From assembly GCA_029961105.1 (NCBI GenBank), contig JASBVO010000021.1, positions 45,071-109,070 of the forward strand: DNA of 64,000 nucleotides, read 5' to 3'. Made by a program: the position numbers and the translations under genes. Positions 38,113-48,798 of this stretch are shown here, one piece after another (the first letter of the stretch is position 1; each line of letters starts with the position of its first letter). This DNA comes from Micrococcus sp. (GTDB taxonomy: Bacteria > Actinomycetota > Actinomycetes > Actinomycetales > Micrococcaceae). The notes under the pieces are model-generated. The model was not told where the DNA came from. It saw nothing but the letters and a program-made list of their open reading frames with translations, and did no database searches.

Positions 38113-40071
38113 ATGCAATACCACCTGAACGGCTACCGCTACGGCGATCCCACCATCCAGCCCGCGGCCGAGGGCCGCGGGGACGGGCAGGGTCCGCTGC
38201 CGGCGGAGGTGGACGTCCTCATCGTGGGCACCGGCCCGGCGGGCACCGTCCTGGCGGCCCAGCTGGCCGAGTTCCCGGAGATCACCACGCGCGTGGTAGA
38301 GCGCCGCCAGGGCCCGCTGCCGGTGGGCCAGGCCGACGGTGTCTCCTGCCGCACGGTGGAGATGTTCGATGCCTTCGGGCTGGCCTCCACGCTGGTGAAC
38401 GAGGCCTACTGGGTCAACGAGACCACCTTCTGGTCCCCCGACTCGACCGACCGGACGGGGATCGCGCGCACCGGGCGGGTCCAGGACGTGGCCGACGGGC
38501 TCAGCGAGTACCCGCACGTGATCGTCAACCAGGCCCGCATGCAGGAACTGCTGCTGGAGAAGGCCGCCAAGTCCGCCTCCCGGCTCGAGGTCGACTACGG
38601 CTACAAGGCCCTCGGCGTCGAGGTCCCCGAGGACCCCGAGGCGCTGGTCACCGTCACCCTCGAGGAGACCGACGAGAGCGGCAAGGGCACCGGCGCGACC
38701 CGCACCGTGCAGGCCCGCTACGTCATCGGCTGCGACGGCGCCCGGTCGGCGATCCGCACCTCGATCGGCCGTGCCCTGCACGGGGATGCCCAGAACCACG
38801 CCTGGGGCGTCATGGACATCCTGCCGGTCACCGACTTCCCCGACGTGCGGAAGAAGGCCGTCATCCAGTCGGCCACCGGATCCCTCCTGCAGATCCCGCG
38901 AGAGGGCGGGAACCTGGTGCGCTACTACGTGGACCTCGGTGACATCCCCGAGGGAGACCGCAGCATCCGCGAGCGGACCACCTACGAGGACATCCTCACC
39001 GCGGCCCAGAAGGCACTGCACCCCTACACCCTCGATGCCAAGGACGTGGCGTGGTGGAGCGTGTACGAGGTGGGCCAGCGGGTCACCGACGGCTTCGACG
39101 ACGTCACCGTGCCCGGCAGCCGCGACCCGCGCGTGTTCATCGCCGGGGACGCCTGCCACACCCACTCGGCCAAGGCCGGCCAGGGGATGAACGTGTCCAT
39201 GCAGGACACCTACAACCTGGGCTGGAAGCTGGCCGCGGTCCTGCAGGGCCGCTCGCCGAAGTCCCTGCTGTCCACCTACTCCGCAGAGCGCCAGACCATC
39301 GCCCAGGACCTGATCGACTTCGACAAGCGCTGGTCGAAGATGATGGGCTCCAAGGTCGCGGACCCGGACCACCCCGAGGCCGGCGGCGTGGCCGCCACGG
39401 ACGTGGAGGCGCACTTCGTGGCCGGCGGGAAGTTCACCGCCGGGCTGTCCACCGTCTACCGCCAGTCCCTGCTGACCGGCGGCACGGAGCACCAGGACCT
39501 GGCGCCCGGCTTCGAGGTCGGCATGCGGTTCCACTCCGCCCCCGTCATCCGGGTCGCCGACGCCAAGCCGGTCCAGCTCGGCCACGTCCACGAGGCCGAC
39601 GGCCGGTGGCGCCTGTATGCCTTCGCCGACGCCGCCGACGCCGCCTCCGAGGACTCGGCGCTGCGCAGGCTGATCACCTTCCTGGATGAGTCCGAGGACT
39701 CCCCGGTGCGGCGCTTCACCCCGGCCGGGTGGGCCGATGACGCCGTGTTCGACGTCCGCGTGATCCTGCAGCAGGAGCACCTGGACGTGGACCTGAACGC
39801 CATCCCGCAGTTCCTGCTGCCCGCGAAGGGCGCGTTCGGGCTGCGCGACTACGAGAAGGTGTTCTCCGCCGAGAAGACCAACGGCCGCCTGCTGGGGGAG
39901 GTCCCCGGGCTGCAGGCCACGCAGGACATCTACGACCTGCGCGGCATCGACCGAACCCGCGGCGCCCTGGTGGTCGTCCGCCCGGACCAGTACATCGCCC
40001 AGGTGATGCCGCTGGACGCCCACGAAGACCTCGCCGCGTTCTTCGCCGCATTCATGGTCGCGCAGTCCTGA
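38113..40071 (+). CDS. FAD-dependent aromatic hydroxylase (3-hydroxybenzoate 4-monooxygenase type)
   Basis: A flavoprotein that hydroxylates a phenolic ring with NAD(P)H and oxygen. The 652-residue protein has the FAD loop VLIVGTGPAGTVLAAQLAE near residue 37, the second FAD/NAD motif IGCDGARSAIR and the third GDACHTHSAKAGQGMNVSMQD, then a C-terminal thioredoxin-like dimerisation domain from about residue 440. The overall plan is that of phenol 2-monooxygenase and 3-hydroxybenzoate 4-hydroxylase; the latter is favoured by the N-terminal FNGYRYGDP-like start (here LNGYRYGDP). The substrate is an inference. Start ATG 38113 follows GAGAAGGAGCC. The regulator is the divergent MarR. Confidence 0.85.
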   Translation: MQYHLNGYRYGDPTIQPAAEGRGDGQGPLPAEVDVLIVGTGPAGTVLAAQLAEFPEITTRVVERRQGPLPVGQADGVSCRTVEMFDAFGLASTLVNEAYWVNETTFWSPDSTDRTGIARTGRVQDVADGLSEYPHVIVNQARMQELLLEKAAKSASRLEVDYGYKALGVEVPEDPEALVTVTLEETDESGKGTGATRTVQARYVIGCDGARSAIRTSIGRALHGDAQNHAWGVMDILPVTDFPDVRKKAVIQSATGSLLQIPREGGNLVRYYVDLGDIPEGDRSIRERTTYEDILTAAQKALHPYTLDAKDVAWWSVYEVGQRVTDGFDDVTVPGSRDPRVFIAGDACHTHSAKAGQGMNVSMQDTYNLGWKLAAVLQGRSPKSLLSTYSAERQTIAQDLIDFDKRWSKMMGSKVADPDHPEAGGVAATDVEAHFVAGGKFTAGLSTVYRQSLLTGGTEHQDLAPGFEVGMRFHSAPVIRVADAKPVQLGHVHEADGRWRLYAFADAADAASEDSALRRLITFLDESEDSPVRRFTPAGWADDAVFDVRVILQQEHLDVDLNAIPQFLLPAKGAFGLRDYEKVFSAEKTNGRLLGEVPGLQATQDIYDLRGIDRTRGALVVVRPDQYIAQVMPLDAHEDLAAFFAAFMVAQS

Positions 40072-40089
40072 GCCCTCGCTGACACCGCC

Positions 40090-40130
40090 GCCGAAGGCCG
40101 GTCTGCCCCCGTGGCGGACCGGCCTTCGGC
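40090..40130. terminator. Terminator after the aromatic hydroxylase gene
   Basis: GCCGAAGGCCGGTC (40090-40103) pairs with GACCGGCCTTCGGC (40117-40130): a perfect 14-bp stem with a 13-base loop, 19 bases after the hydroxylase stop and just before the convergent DinB-fold gene. Confidence 0.82.
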
Positions 40131-40144
40131 GTGCCGGCACAGGT

Positions 40145-40654
40145 TCAGTGGCGCTCCGGGCTCCCCGCCACGTAGGCCGCCTGCCCCACGTGCTGCAGGG
40201 CATCGGCGAAGATGCTCACGAGCCGCACGCCCCGCGTGACCGGCGGGTCCCAGTCCGCGTCGATGACCTCGTCCAGGTCCCCAGGCCGCAGCCGGGCCAG
40301 GTAGTCCATCGCGGCCCGCGAGACGACCGCCAGGTAGTCCCGCAGCAGGGCCTTGTCCGTCACGACGACGGCACGCGCCTGCGCGGGTGACTGGCCATAG
40401 CCGTAGCCATCGGCCGGCACGGCGGGACCGAACCGGCTGGTCCAGCCCCCGGCGGTCCATGCCTCCTCGGCCCCCGCCAGCCAGGCGATCTGGGCGTCGG
40501 TCTCGCGGCCGGCGTGCCAGATGAGCCAGGCGATCGAGTTCGGGTGGCCGCCGGGATGGGCGTTGAGCTGCCCGGCGTCCACGTCGTCCCAGAACAGGTC
40601 CAGCTGGTCGAGCGGGCGGCGGGCCAGGTCGGTGAGGATCTCGAGGGCGTCCAT
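40145..40654 (-). CDS. DinB-superfamily (DUF664-like) metal-binding protein
   Basis: The 169-residue protein is a four-helix-bundle DinB-like protein, unrelated to polymerase IV. It shows the pattern LDQLDLFWDDVDAGQLNAHPGG, SIAWLIWHAGRETDAQI with a conserved His, and a late ADALQHVGQAAYVAG with a second His, which would form the metal site. Many relatives act with mycothiol, but no reaction is assignable here. The start is taken at ATG 40654; the longer ATG at 40678 adds eight residues. The gene is convergent with the hydroxylase gene. Confidence 0.8.
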   Translation of the reverse strand: MDALEILTDLARRPLDQLDLFWDDVDAGQLNAHPGGHPNSIAWLIWHAGRETDAQIAWLAGAEEAWTAGGWTSRFGPAVPADGYGYGQSPAQARAVVVTDKALLRDYLAVVSRAAMDYLARLRPGDLDEVIDADWDPPVTRGVRLVSIFADALQHVGQAAYVAGSPERH

Positions 40655-40744
40655 GGCGCCAGTCTGGACCAAGGGCACGGGGTCACGTCCAGGGGGGCCC
40701 GGCGCCGGCGGCCATCGTGCGCCCCGGCAGCACAGGACCGGCCG

Positions 40745-42088
40745 TCAGGCCCCCGCCAGCACGGGTCCGGAGTACGAGGCCGTGAGCCGGCGATACGCAG
40801 GGGACCGCCAGGCCACCACCGCGGCGAGGACCATGACCAGTCCCGCGACGAGGAACACGAGGGCGATTCCCCGGGCGGTGCCCTCGCCCAGCAGGGGCGC
40901 AAGGGCGGTGCTGCCCTCGGCGCTCCGGGCGAAGGGGATGATCCAGACCTCGGCGACCGGTGCCACGACGAAGGCGGTCACGGGAGCCGCTGCCGCCTCC
41001 ACCGCACTGGCGAGGCCGAAGACCCGGCCCTGGCGGTGCAACGGTACGACCTTCTGGATGACGGTCTGCTCGGCGGCCTCAACGGCCGGGATGCAGAGCA
41101 TGTACAGCCAGATGCCCAGGACGAACAGCCACCCCCACTCCCGGAGGGTGAACCCCGCGCCGATCACTCCCATGACGGCGACGACGACGAGCAGCGTGCG
41201 GATCGGGTTGGGGCCAAGGCCACGGCGCCCCACGAGGGCGCCGCCGAGGAGGAATCCCGTGGCCCCGAGGGCGATCCAGACGCCCCAGAGCTCCACGGTG
41301 AACAGTTCCAGTCCATACGGGTCCATCAGGGCCATGTACACCCCGCCGATGAAGTTGTTGAACGTCGTGAACAGGATCAGGGCTGCCATTCCCGGGATGA
41401 CCCGGACCGCCGTCCATGCTCCCTTCAGGTCGAAGCCGCCCTGGGCGTCGGAGGGAGCGGGTTCTGCCTCCTCCGGCAGGCGCAGCACCGCCAGGTGCGC
41501 CACGGCCCCCGCCGAGAGGACGATGGCGACCAGGACGGTCGGCCCCATCCCCAGCAGTCCGATCGACAACCCGGACAACACGGAGGTGGCGATGAACGCC
41601 AGTCCCTGCACCATGCCCACGTAGCCGTTGGCGTTGGCGCGCCGGTCCGGGTCGATGAGCAGGGTGACGGTGGTGGACAGGGCGATGTTCCGCAGGTTCT
41701 CGACGACGGCTCCGGCCAGGATGATGAGCGCGAACACCCAGAACCACGGCCGGTCCAGGGCGCTGATGACCCCGGCCGGCGCGGTCAGGAACAGCACCCC
41801 GGCTGCGGTGAACATCGCCAGGGTGAAGGCGCCGGCGAAACGCATCACCGGCAGTTTCCTGAACCGGTCCACGTAGGTGCCGAAGCTGATCCCGGTGGCG
41901 GCCAGCAGCAGCATGTAGGCGCCGCCGATCACCCCCGTGGCGATCACGTTCCTCGTCTCGAGGTAGATCCAGAAGGTGATGGCGAACCACAGGTAGCTGG
42001 TGGTGAGGTTGGCCAGGGCCGTATTGGCCAGGATGCCGGCGAAGGTGCGGTTCCGCTCCCCCGCCGGACGCGCCGGGCGCGTCTGCAT
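40745..42088 (-). CDS. Major facilitator superfamily transporter
   Basis: The 447-residue protein has about 12 membrane segments in two halves, with an MFS signature loop at FGTYVDRFRKLPVMRF between spans 2 and 3 and a central cytoplasmic loop at EEAEPAPSDAQGG. The closest-looking group is the enterobactin/macrolide exporter-like (MFS_3) class, so drug or metabolite export is possible but the substrate is unknown. The ATG at 42088 is supported by a minus-strand TACGCT box (42095-42100) ending 6 bases away, a leaderless start; an ATG at 42112 lies upstream of that box. Confidence 0.85.
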   Translation of the reverse strand: MQTRPARPAGERNRTFAGILANTALANLTTSYLWFAITFWIYLETRNVIATGVIGGAYMLLLAATGISFGTYVDRFRKLPVMRFAGAFTLAMFTAAGVLFLTAPAGVISALDRPWFWVFALIILAGAVVENLRNIALSTTVTLLIDPDRRANANGYVGMVQGLAFIATSVLSGLSIGLLGMGPTVLVAIVLSAGAVAHLAVLRLPEEAEPAPSDAQGGFDLKGAWTAVRVIPGMAALILFTTFNNFIGGVYMALMDPYGLELFTVELWGVWIALGATGFLLGGALVGRRGLGPNPIRTLLVVVAVMGVIGAGFTLREWGWLFVLGIWLYMLCIPAVEAAEQTVIQKVVPLHRQGRVFGLASAVEAAAAPVTAFVVAPVAEVWIIPFARSAEGSTALAPLLGEGTARGIALVFLVAGLVMVLAAVVAWRSPAYRRLTASYSGPVLAGA

Positions 42089-42217
42089 GCGCACAGCGTA
42101 CGCCCGCCGCACCTACGGGGGCGACGAGCCGGCGTCGTCCTCGCGCCGCCGTGGGCTGCGCCCATGGAATGTCCGGCAGCAGGTGTGCTTTCCCTCACAC
42201 GTGGGTAGCGTGTCCCC

Positions 42218-43351
42218 ATGAGCATCGACATCCCCTCAGCAGAAGACTTCGCCGAGCTCACGCAACACCGCCACGCCGCGAGCGTGTCGTTGTATGTTGC
42301 GTCGTCCGGGGCCGATGATGCCCGGGCACCGATCGGCCGGAACCCCGAGGTGGCCCAGCTGGCGCTGCGCACCGCCGCCGCGGAGGCGCTGGCCCAACTA
42401 CCCGATTCCGTGTCCGCCGAGGACCGGGACCGCATCACCGCCGAGGTCGCCGCACTGGAGGAGGACCGGGGCTTCTGGTCCACGCAGGCGCGTTCCGTGG
42501 CGGTGTTCGTCTCACCCCTCGGGCGGCGCGCCTTCCGGCTGATGAACAACCTGCGCAGCCACTGCAGCGTCGGTGACCGCTTCGACGTCGGCCCCCTGAT
42601 CCGGGCCACGACGTTCGCCCACAGCGGCTTCGTCCTGGCCCTGACGAAGGGCTCGGTACGGCTGCTGGCCCTGGAGTCCGACGCCTCCTGCCACGAGGTC
42701 CAGCTGACCGGCTTGCCGGACGACCTCGGGCTCGAACTGCAGACCGCGGACAACGAGGGTCGCATGGACCGCCAGCGCGCCGATGGCAACCAGCGGCCCA
42801 AGGTCCAGCGCCGCGATTACTGCTCGACCGTCCAGGAGGCGGTCCTGCGCCAGATCAACGGCTCCGCCCATCCGCTGGTGCTGGCGGCCAGTCCCGACCT
42901 GGAGCCTGCCTACCGGGAGGTCAACACTTATCAGCGGCTCGTGGAGGAGGGCATCGGCGTCAACCCGACATCACTGTCCGTGACCGACCTCGCCCAGCGC
43001 GGCCGCGAGGTCCTGGACCGCAACTACGCCTCCCAGCTGGCCGCCTGGCGCGAACGGTTCGGCACCCAGCGCGCGCACGGCCGGGCCAGTGCCAAGCTGC
43101 GGGAGATCGCCCGGGCGGCCACCGCGGGCCGGGTGGACGTGCTGCTCTTCGACCTGGCGGCCGCTCGCGAGGGCACGATCGACGAGTTCGGCGAGGTGAC
43201 GGTGGCGGAGGAGCCCAGCGCCGAGACCTACGGCCTGGTGGACGAGGTCGCCGCCCGGGTGCTGCGCACCGGCGGCACCGTCAAGGCCGTCCGTTCGGGG
43301 GACCTTCCCGACGGCGCCCGGATCGCGGCGACGTTCCGCTCACCCTCCTGA
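42218..43351 (+). CDS. baeRF-type (bacterial archaeo-eukaryotic release factor-like) protein
   Basis: The 377-residue protein resembles the baeRF3 group: an N-terminal region with TQHRHAASVSLYVASSG, a middle RFRF-like domain with the catalytic-loop-like FWSTQARSVAVFVSPLG, and a C-terminal domain ending in DEVAARVLRTGGTVKAV, typical of eL30-like release-factor relatives. The group is proposed to act on ribosomes, but no activity is established. A TAGCGT box ends 6 bases before the ATG at 42218, so translation may be leaderless. It is divergent from the MFS gene. Confidence 0.75.
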   Translation: MSIDIPSAEDFAELTQHRHAASVSLYVASSGADDARAPIGRNPEVAQLALRTAAAEALAQLPDSVSAEDRDRITAEVAALEEDRGFWSTQARSVAVFVSPLGRRAFRLMNNLRSHCSVGDRFDVGPLIRATTFAHSGFVLALTKGSVRLLALESDASCHEVQLTGLPDDLGLELQTADNEGRMDRQRADGNQRPKVQRRDYCSTVQEAVLRQINGSAHPLVLAASPDLEPAYREVNTYQRLVEEGIGVNPTSLSVTDLAQRGREVLDRNYASQLAAWRERFGTQRAHGRASAKLREIARAATAGRVDVLLFDLAAAREGTIDEFGEVTVAEEPSAETYGLVDEVAARVLRTGGTVKAVRSGDLPDGARIAATFRSPS

Positions 43352-43357
43352 TGTCCC

Positions 43358-43403
43358 GGCGGACGGGCGCCGGCCGCAGGGTGACGGTCGGCGCCCGTCC
43401 GCC
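43358..43403. terminator. Bidirectional terminator between baeRF and POT transporter genes
   Basis: GGCGGACGGGCGCCG (43358-43372) pairs with CGGCGCCCGTCCGCC (43389-43403): a perfect 15-bp stem between the two convergent stops. Confidence 0.85.
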
Positions 43404-43412
43404 ATGGACCGG

Positions 43413-44888
<1,476 letters not shown>

Positions 44889-44967
44889 CCATACACTTTC
44901 CTCCTCTTGTCTGGCAAGTGCAAGTCCACCCAATGGACCTCGCGGCCGGGAAGGCTAGATTCGGGGC

Positions 44968-45504
44968 ATGGAGCTGCCCTTCTACACTGTCGGTCATTCG
45001 ACCCGGAGCCTGGAGGAGTTCATCGGCCTGCTGCGCTCGGCGGGCGTGGGCCTGGTGGTGGACGTGCGCCGTCTGCCCGGCTCGGGCCGCTACCCGCACT
45101 TCGACCAGGACGCCCTGGCGGCGTCCCTGTCCGGGGTGGGCATCGGGTACCGGCGGCTGGCCTCCCTGGGCGGCCGGCGGCCGCGGGACCGGACCATCCC
45201 CGACGAGGTCAACGCCTTCTGGGAGAACCGCAGTTTCCACAACTACGCGGACCATGCCCTCTCGGAGGAGTTCCGGGCGGGACTGGCCGAACTGCGGGCG
45301 TGGGGCGCCGAACGCACGACGGCCGTGATGTGCTCCGAGGCCGTGTGGTGGCGGTGCCATCGCCGGATCATCGCCGACCACCTGCTCGCCGCGGGCGAGC
45401 CGGTGCTGCACCTCATGGAACCGGGCAAGGCTCCCCCGGCCCGGCTCACCGCCGGTGCCGTGGTGGACCCCGACGACGGCCGGGTCACCTACCCGGCCCG
45501 CTGA
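44968..45504 (+). CDS. DUF488 family protein
   Basis: The 178-residue protein has the DUF488 features FYTVGHSTRSLEEFIGLLR, DVRRLPGSGRYPHFD, IGYRRLASLGGRR and a late Cys-His motif in AVMCSEAVWWRCHRRIIAD. The function of the family is unknown. A TAGATT box at 44956-44961 ends 6 bases before the ATG, so a leaderless mRNA is likely. The gene stands alone between the divergent POT gene and the convergent acyl-CoA synthetase gene. Confidence 0.87.
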   Translation: MELPFYTVGHSTRSLEEFIGLLRSAGVGLVVDVRRLPGSGRYPHFDQDALAASLSGVGIGYRRLASLGGRRPRDRTIPDEVNAFWENRSFHNYADHALSEEFRAGLAELRAWGAERTTAVMCSEAVWWRCHRRIIADHLLAAGEPVLHLMEPGKAPPARLTAGAVVDPDDGRVTYPAR

Positions 45505-45564
45505 TCCTGGCCGCGCCGGCCCGCGAAGTCATCCAGCCGGCCTATGCCCCGGCCGTCGCCGCCT

Positions 45565-47241
45565 TCACCGCGCGTCTGCCTCTCCCGGCGCAGGACGGTC
45601 CGCGGCGGGTCTCATGCGCTCGGCGCGCAGTTGGCGCTTGAGCAGCTTGCCGGACTGGTTCCGGGGCAGCTCGGCGACGAATTCGACCCGCTTGGGCACC
45701 TTGAAGTCGGCGATGCGGGCCTTCACGTGGGCCCGCACGGCCTCGGCGGTGAGGGAGGCACCGTCCTTGAGGACGATCACCGCGGCGATGGCCTCGATCC
45801 AGCGCTCGTCGGGCAGGCCGATGACGGCGACCTCGGCGACCTCCTCGAGTTCGTAGATGCAGTCCTCGACCTCCCGGGGGGCGACCATCACGCCACCGGT
45901 GTTGATCACGTCCTTGATCCGGTCCACCACCTGGATGTACCCCTGGGCGTCCCGGGTCACCTGGTCCCCGGAGCGGAACCAGCCCTCAGAGAAGGCCTCC
46001 TGCGTGGCCTCGGGCTTGTTCCAGTAGCCGTCCATCAGCTGGGGGGACCGGTACTGGATCTCCCCGGGCTCCCCGGGCCCGGCCAGGCGCCCCTCGGCCG
46101 TGACCACCCGCGCGTCGACGAAGTACACCGGCCGTCCGCACGAGGCGGGCCGGGCGTGGTGTTCCTCCGGGCGCAGCACGGTGCACAGCGGGCCGAGTTC
46201 GGACTGGCCGAAGCAGTTGTAGAACCCGAGCTTCGGGAACCGCCCCCGGAGCCGCTGCAGCACGGTGACCGGCATGATGGAGGCCCCGTACTGGGCCTTG
46301 GTGAGCGAGGACAGGTCCCGGGTGTCCAGGTCGGGGTGATTGGACAGCGGCACCCACACGGTCGGGGCCAGGAACAGCGAGCCGATGTGCTCGGACTCCA
46401 CGTACTCCAGGATCTCGGCCACATCCGGCTTGGCCAGCAGGCGCACCGTGGCCCCGAGGGAGAGGTACGGCAGCAGGAACACGTGCATGGCCGCCGAGTG
46501 GTAGAGCGGCATGGCCACCAGCGGCCGGTCCTCGGCCGTGAAGTCCAGGGCGATGACCGAGGACACGTACTCGGCCATCAGCGCCCGATGGGTCATCATC
46601 GCCCCCTTCGGGGCCGACGTGGTCCCCGAGGTGTACAGCAGCTGCAGCAGGTCCGTCTCGGCGGGCCCGGCATCAGGCCCCGCGCCGGACCCAGGACCCG
46701 GACCGGGTTCGGCGTCAGCGTCATGGCCCCACGCGGTCTCCAGGAGGGACTCTTCGCCCGCCCCGGAGCCGGGGAACATGGGGAGCACGGTTTCCACGGC
46801 GGCGGCACGGCCGCCGTCCCGGACTGCCTGCACCAGCGGCGCCAGCGCGTTGTCCACCACCAGCAGCCGCGCACCGGAGTCCTCCAGGACGTAGGCGAGC
46901 TCGCCGCCCTTGAGGGCGAAGTTCACCGGCACGTGGACCACGCCCGCCTGGGCGCAGGCCAGGAACAGCACCAGGTAGGCATCCGAGTTCAGCCCGTAGG
47001 CCGCGACCCGGTCCCCCGGTGCCAGGCCGAGGTCCCTCAGACGACGGGCGACCCGGTCCACGGCCGCCCCCAGCTCACGGTAGGTCCACGCACGGTCCTG
47101 GAACCGCAGCGCGGTGGTGTCGCCGAAGGTGGACACGGAGCGCCGCAGCAGGGCGCCCACCGTGTTCTGCTGAGCCTGGTGGACGGCGGCGCCCACGCTG
47201 GTGCCGGTCTCGGTACCGGTCTGGGTATCGGTTGAAGTCAC
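45565..47241 (-). CDS. Fatty-acyl-CoA synthetase/AMP-dependent ligase
   Basis: The 558-residue adenylating enzyme has the P-loop YTSGTTSAPKGAMMTH, the A5 motif YNCFGQSELGPL, GEIQYRSPQLMDGYWNKPE, the WFRSGDQV motif and the C-terminal catalytic Lys in LPRNQSGKLLKRQL. An Asp/Gly/Pro-rich insert sits at about 170-200. Substrate chain length cannot be read from sequence. The GTG at 47241 begins two bases after the thiolase stop, so the two are an operon. A role in fatty-acid or aryl-acid activation before beta-oxidation fits the thiolase partner. Confidence 0.86.
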   Translation of the reverse strand: MTSTDTQTGTETGTSVGAAVHQAQQNTVGALLRRSVSTFGDTTALRFQDRAWTYRELGAAVDRVARRLRDLGLAPGDRVAAYGLNSDAYLVLFLACAQAGVVHVPVNFALKGGELAYVLEDSGARLLVVDNALAPLVQAVRDGGRAAAVETVLPMFPGSGAGEESLLETAWGHDADAEPGPGPGSGAGPDAGPAETDLLQLLYTSGTTSAPKGAMMTHRALMAEYVSSVIALDFTAEDRPLVAMPLYHSAAMHVFLLPYLSLGATVRLLAKPDVAEILEYVESEHIGSLFLAPTVWVPLSNHPDLDTRDLSSLTKAQYGASIMPVTVLQRLRGRFPKLGFYNCFGQSELGPLCTVLRPEEHHARPASCGRPVYFVDARVVTAEGRLAGPGEPGEIQYRSPQLMDGYWNKPEATQEAFSEGWFRSGDQVTRDAQGYIQVVDRIKDVINTGGVMVAPREVEDCIYELEEVAEVAVIGLPDERWIEAIAAVIVLKDGASLTAEAVRAHVKARIADFKVPKRVEFVAELPRNQSGKLLKRQLRAERMRPAADRPAPGEADAR

Positions 47242-47243
47242 GG

Positions 47244-48401
47244 TCAGAGCCTTTCGATGATGGTGACGTTGGCCTGGCCGCCGCCCTCGCACATGGTCTG
47301 CAGCCCGTACCGGCCGCCGGTGCGCTCGAGCTCGTGCAGCAGGGAGGTCATCAGTCGCGCCCCGGTGGCCCCGATCGGGTGGCCCAGGGCCATCGCCCCG
47401 CCGTTGACGTTGACCCGGGCCAGGTCCGCCCCGGTCTCGGCCTGCCAGGCCAGCACCACGGCGGCGAAGGCCTCGTTCATCTCGATCACGTCTATGTCCT
47501 CCAGGGACATCCCGGTGCGCTCCAGGGCGTACTTCGTGGCCCGGATCGGGGCCGAGAGCATCATCACCGGGTCATCCCCGCGCGCCGAGACGTGATGCAC
47601 CCGGGCCCGCGGCTTCAGCCCGTACCGGGCCACCGCGGCCTCGGAGGCGATCAGCAGCGCCGCGGCACCGTCGGACATCTGCGAGGCGGTGGCCGCGGTG
47701 TGCCGCCCGCCGGGGATGATCGGGGCCAGCGAGGCCATCTTCGCCCGGTCCGGGACCCGCGGGCCCTCGTCGGCGGTGACGCCCGGCGCGGCCGGCACCG
47801 GGATGATCTCCCTCTCGAACCGGCCCTGCGCCTGGGCGGCCAGGGCCCGCTCGTGGGAGATCACCGCGAGGTCCTCGAGCTGCTCGCGGGTGAAGCCCCA
47901 CCGGGCGGCCATCATCTCCGCGCCGCGGAACTGGGAGATCTCCGTCTCCCCGTACCGGTCGGCCCAGCACGCCGAGCCGGTGAACGGGTCGGGGAACCCG
48001 AGCCCGGCGGCGGCCTTGTTCGAGGCGGACAGCGGGATCGCGGACATCGACTGCACCCCGCCGGCGATGACCAGGTCACTGGTGCCGCTCATCACCGCCT
48101 GGGCGGCATAGTGGATCGCCTGCTGGCCCGAGCCGCACTGGCGCTCCACCGTGGTCCCGGGCACGGCCTCGGAGCCCCCGGCGGCGAGCCAGGCGTTGCG
48201 GGCGATGTCCATCGCCTGCGGGCCCAGCTGGTCGATGCAGCCCAGGATCACCTCGTCATACTCCGCCGAGTCCACCCCGGCCCGGGCGAGGAGCTCGGCG
48301 ATCGGCGCAGCGGCCAGGTCCAGCGGGTGCACCCCCGCCAGTCCCTTCCCGCGCCGGCCCACCGGGGTACGGACGGCGTCGATGATGTAAGCCTGGGTCA
48401 T
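47244..48401 (-). CDS. Acetyl-CoA C-acyltransferase (thiolase)
   Basis: Thiolase cleaves 3-ketoacyl-CoA to acetyl-CoA. The 385-residue protein has the nucleophile Cys in TTVERQCGSGQQAIHYAA, the NEAFAAVVLAWQAE motif, the His in GGAMALGHPIGATGARLM and the second Cys in MCEGGGQANVTIIERL. Length and motif order are normal for FadA-type degradative thiolases. The ATG at 48401 is preceded by GGAAGGGGATC. It is the first gene of a two-gene operon with the acyl-CoA synthetase. Beyond it lies the tRNA scar. Confidence 0.92.
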   Translation of the reverse strand: MTQAYIIDAVRTPVGRRGKGLAGVHPLDLAAAPIAELLARAGVDSAEYDEVILGCIDQLGPQAMDIARNAWLAAGGSEAVPGTTVERQCGSGQQAIHYAAQAVMSGTSDLVIAGGVQSMSAIPLSASNKAAAGLGFPDPFTGSACWADRYGETEISQFRGAEMMAARWGFTREQLEDLAVISHERALAAQAQGRFEREIIPVPAAPGVTADEGPRVPDRAKMASLAPIIPGGRHTAATASQMSDGAAALLIASEAAVARYGLKPRARVHHVSARGDDPVMMLSAPIRATKYALERTGMSLEDIDVIEMNEAFAAVVLAWQAETGADLARVNVNGGAMALGHPIGATGARLMTSLLHELERTGGRYGLQTMCEGGGQANVTIIERL

Positions 48402-48698
48402 GCTGGGGATCCCCTTCCGTCAGGAGGACCCTTGTCCAGCCGGAGCCGGGTGCTGCCCTCACCGATATCGATGTGACGGGTCCCACCTCTCAGGATGTCC
48501 GGACGAGTCGCAGTTGTCCAGAAGTTACTGGCGAGTCATGTCTCGGTCGACCCTGGTGGCGTTGTGCCGTGGAGTTCGGCCTCGCCCCTGCAGTCCCAGA
48601 CGGTCAAGCGCGGGGTGATATGGACGCTGCCGCTGAGGCGACACCGGCACGTGACGCACAGGGGGCGGCCCACCCGGACCGCCCCGGGCAAACGGAAA
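48402..48698. other. Intergenic region between thiolase and the tRNA scar
   Basis: No supported gene was found. Short open frames here lack similarity and ribosome sites. The region should hold the thiolase promoter on the minus strand, but no convincing -35/-10 pair was seen. Confidence 0.5.
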
Positions 48699-48750
48699 GC
48701 CCGGACCCATTGATCATGGGTCCGGGCTGTCGTCGATCTCTTGAGAGATC
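48699..48750. terminator. Two hairpins downstream of the tRNA-Pro 3' end
   Basis: GCCCGGACCCAT (48699-48710) pairs with ATGGGTCCGGGC (48716-48727) around a TGATC loop, a strong tRNA-type terminator for minus-strand transcription. A small palindrome GATCTCTTGAGAGATC occupies 48735-48750 between it and the tRNA 3' end. Confidence 0.75.
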
Positions 48751-48753
48751 ACC

Positions 48754-48798
48754 TGGTCGGGCTAGCGGGATTCGAACCCACGACCTCCTGACCCCCAG
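48754..48798 (-). other. 3' half of tRNA-Pro(GGG): attachment-site scar of an integrated element
   Basis: On the minus strand, 45 bases match the tRNA-Pro(GGG) from the anticodon loop CTGGGGG through the T arm GTGGG-TTCGAAT-CCCGC, the acceptor 3' strand TAGCCCG, the discriminator A and CCA (48754-48756). The expected 5' partner CGGGCTA, the D arm and the 5' side of the anticodon stem are absent upstream; the sequence diverges right at the loop. Integrases commonly recombine in the 3' half of tRNA genes, leaving such a fragment at one end and an intact gene at the other. The intact copy should lie beyond 64,000. Confidence 0.85.

Noticed and set aside
38026..40203. A 725-residue minus-strand frame opposite the aromatic hydroxylase
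   Set aside because: It is the GC-rich antisense shadow of a clear enzyme gene, rich in Gly/His/Val/Leu with no motif.
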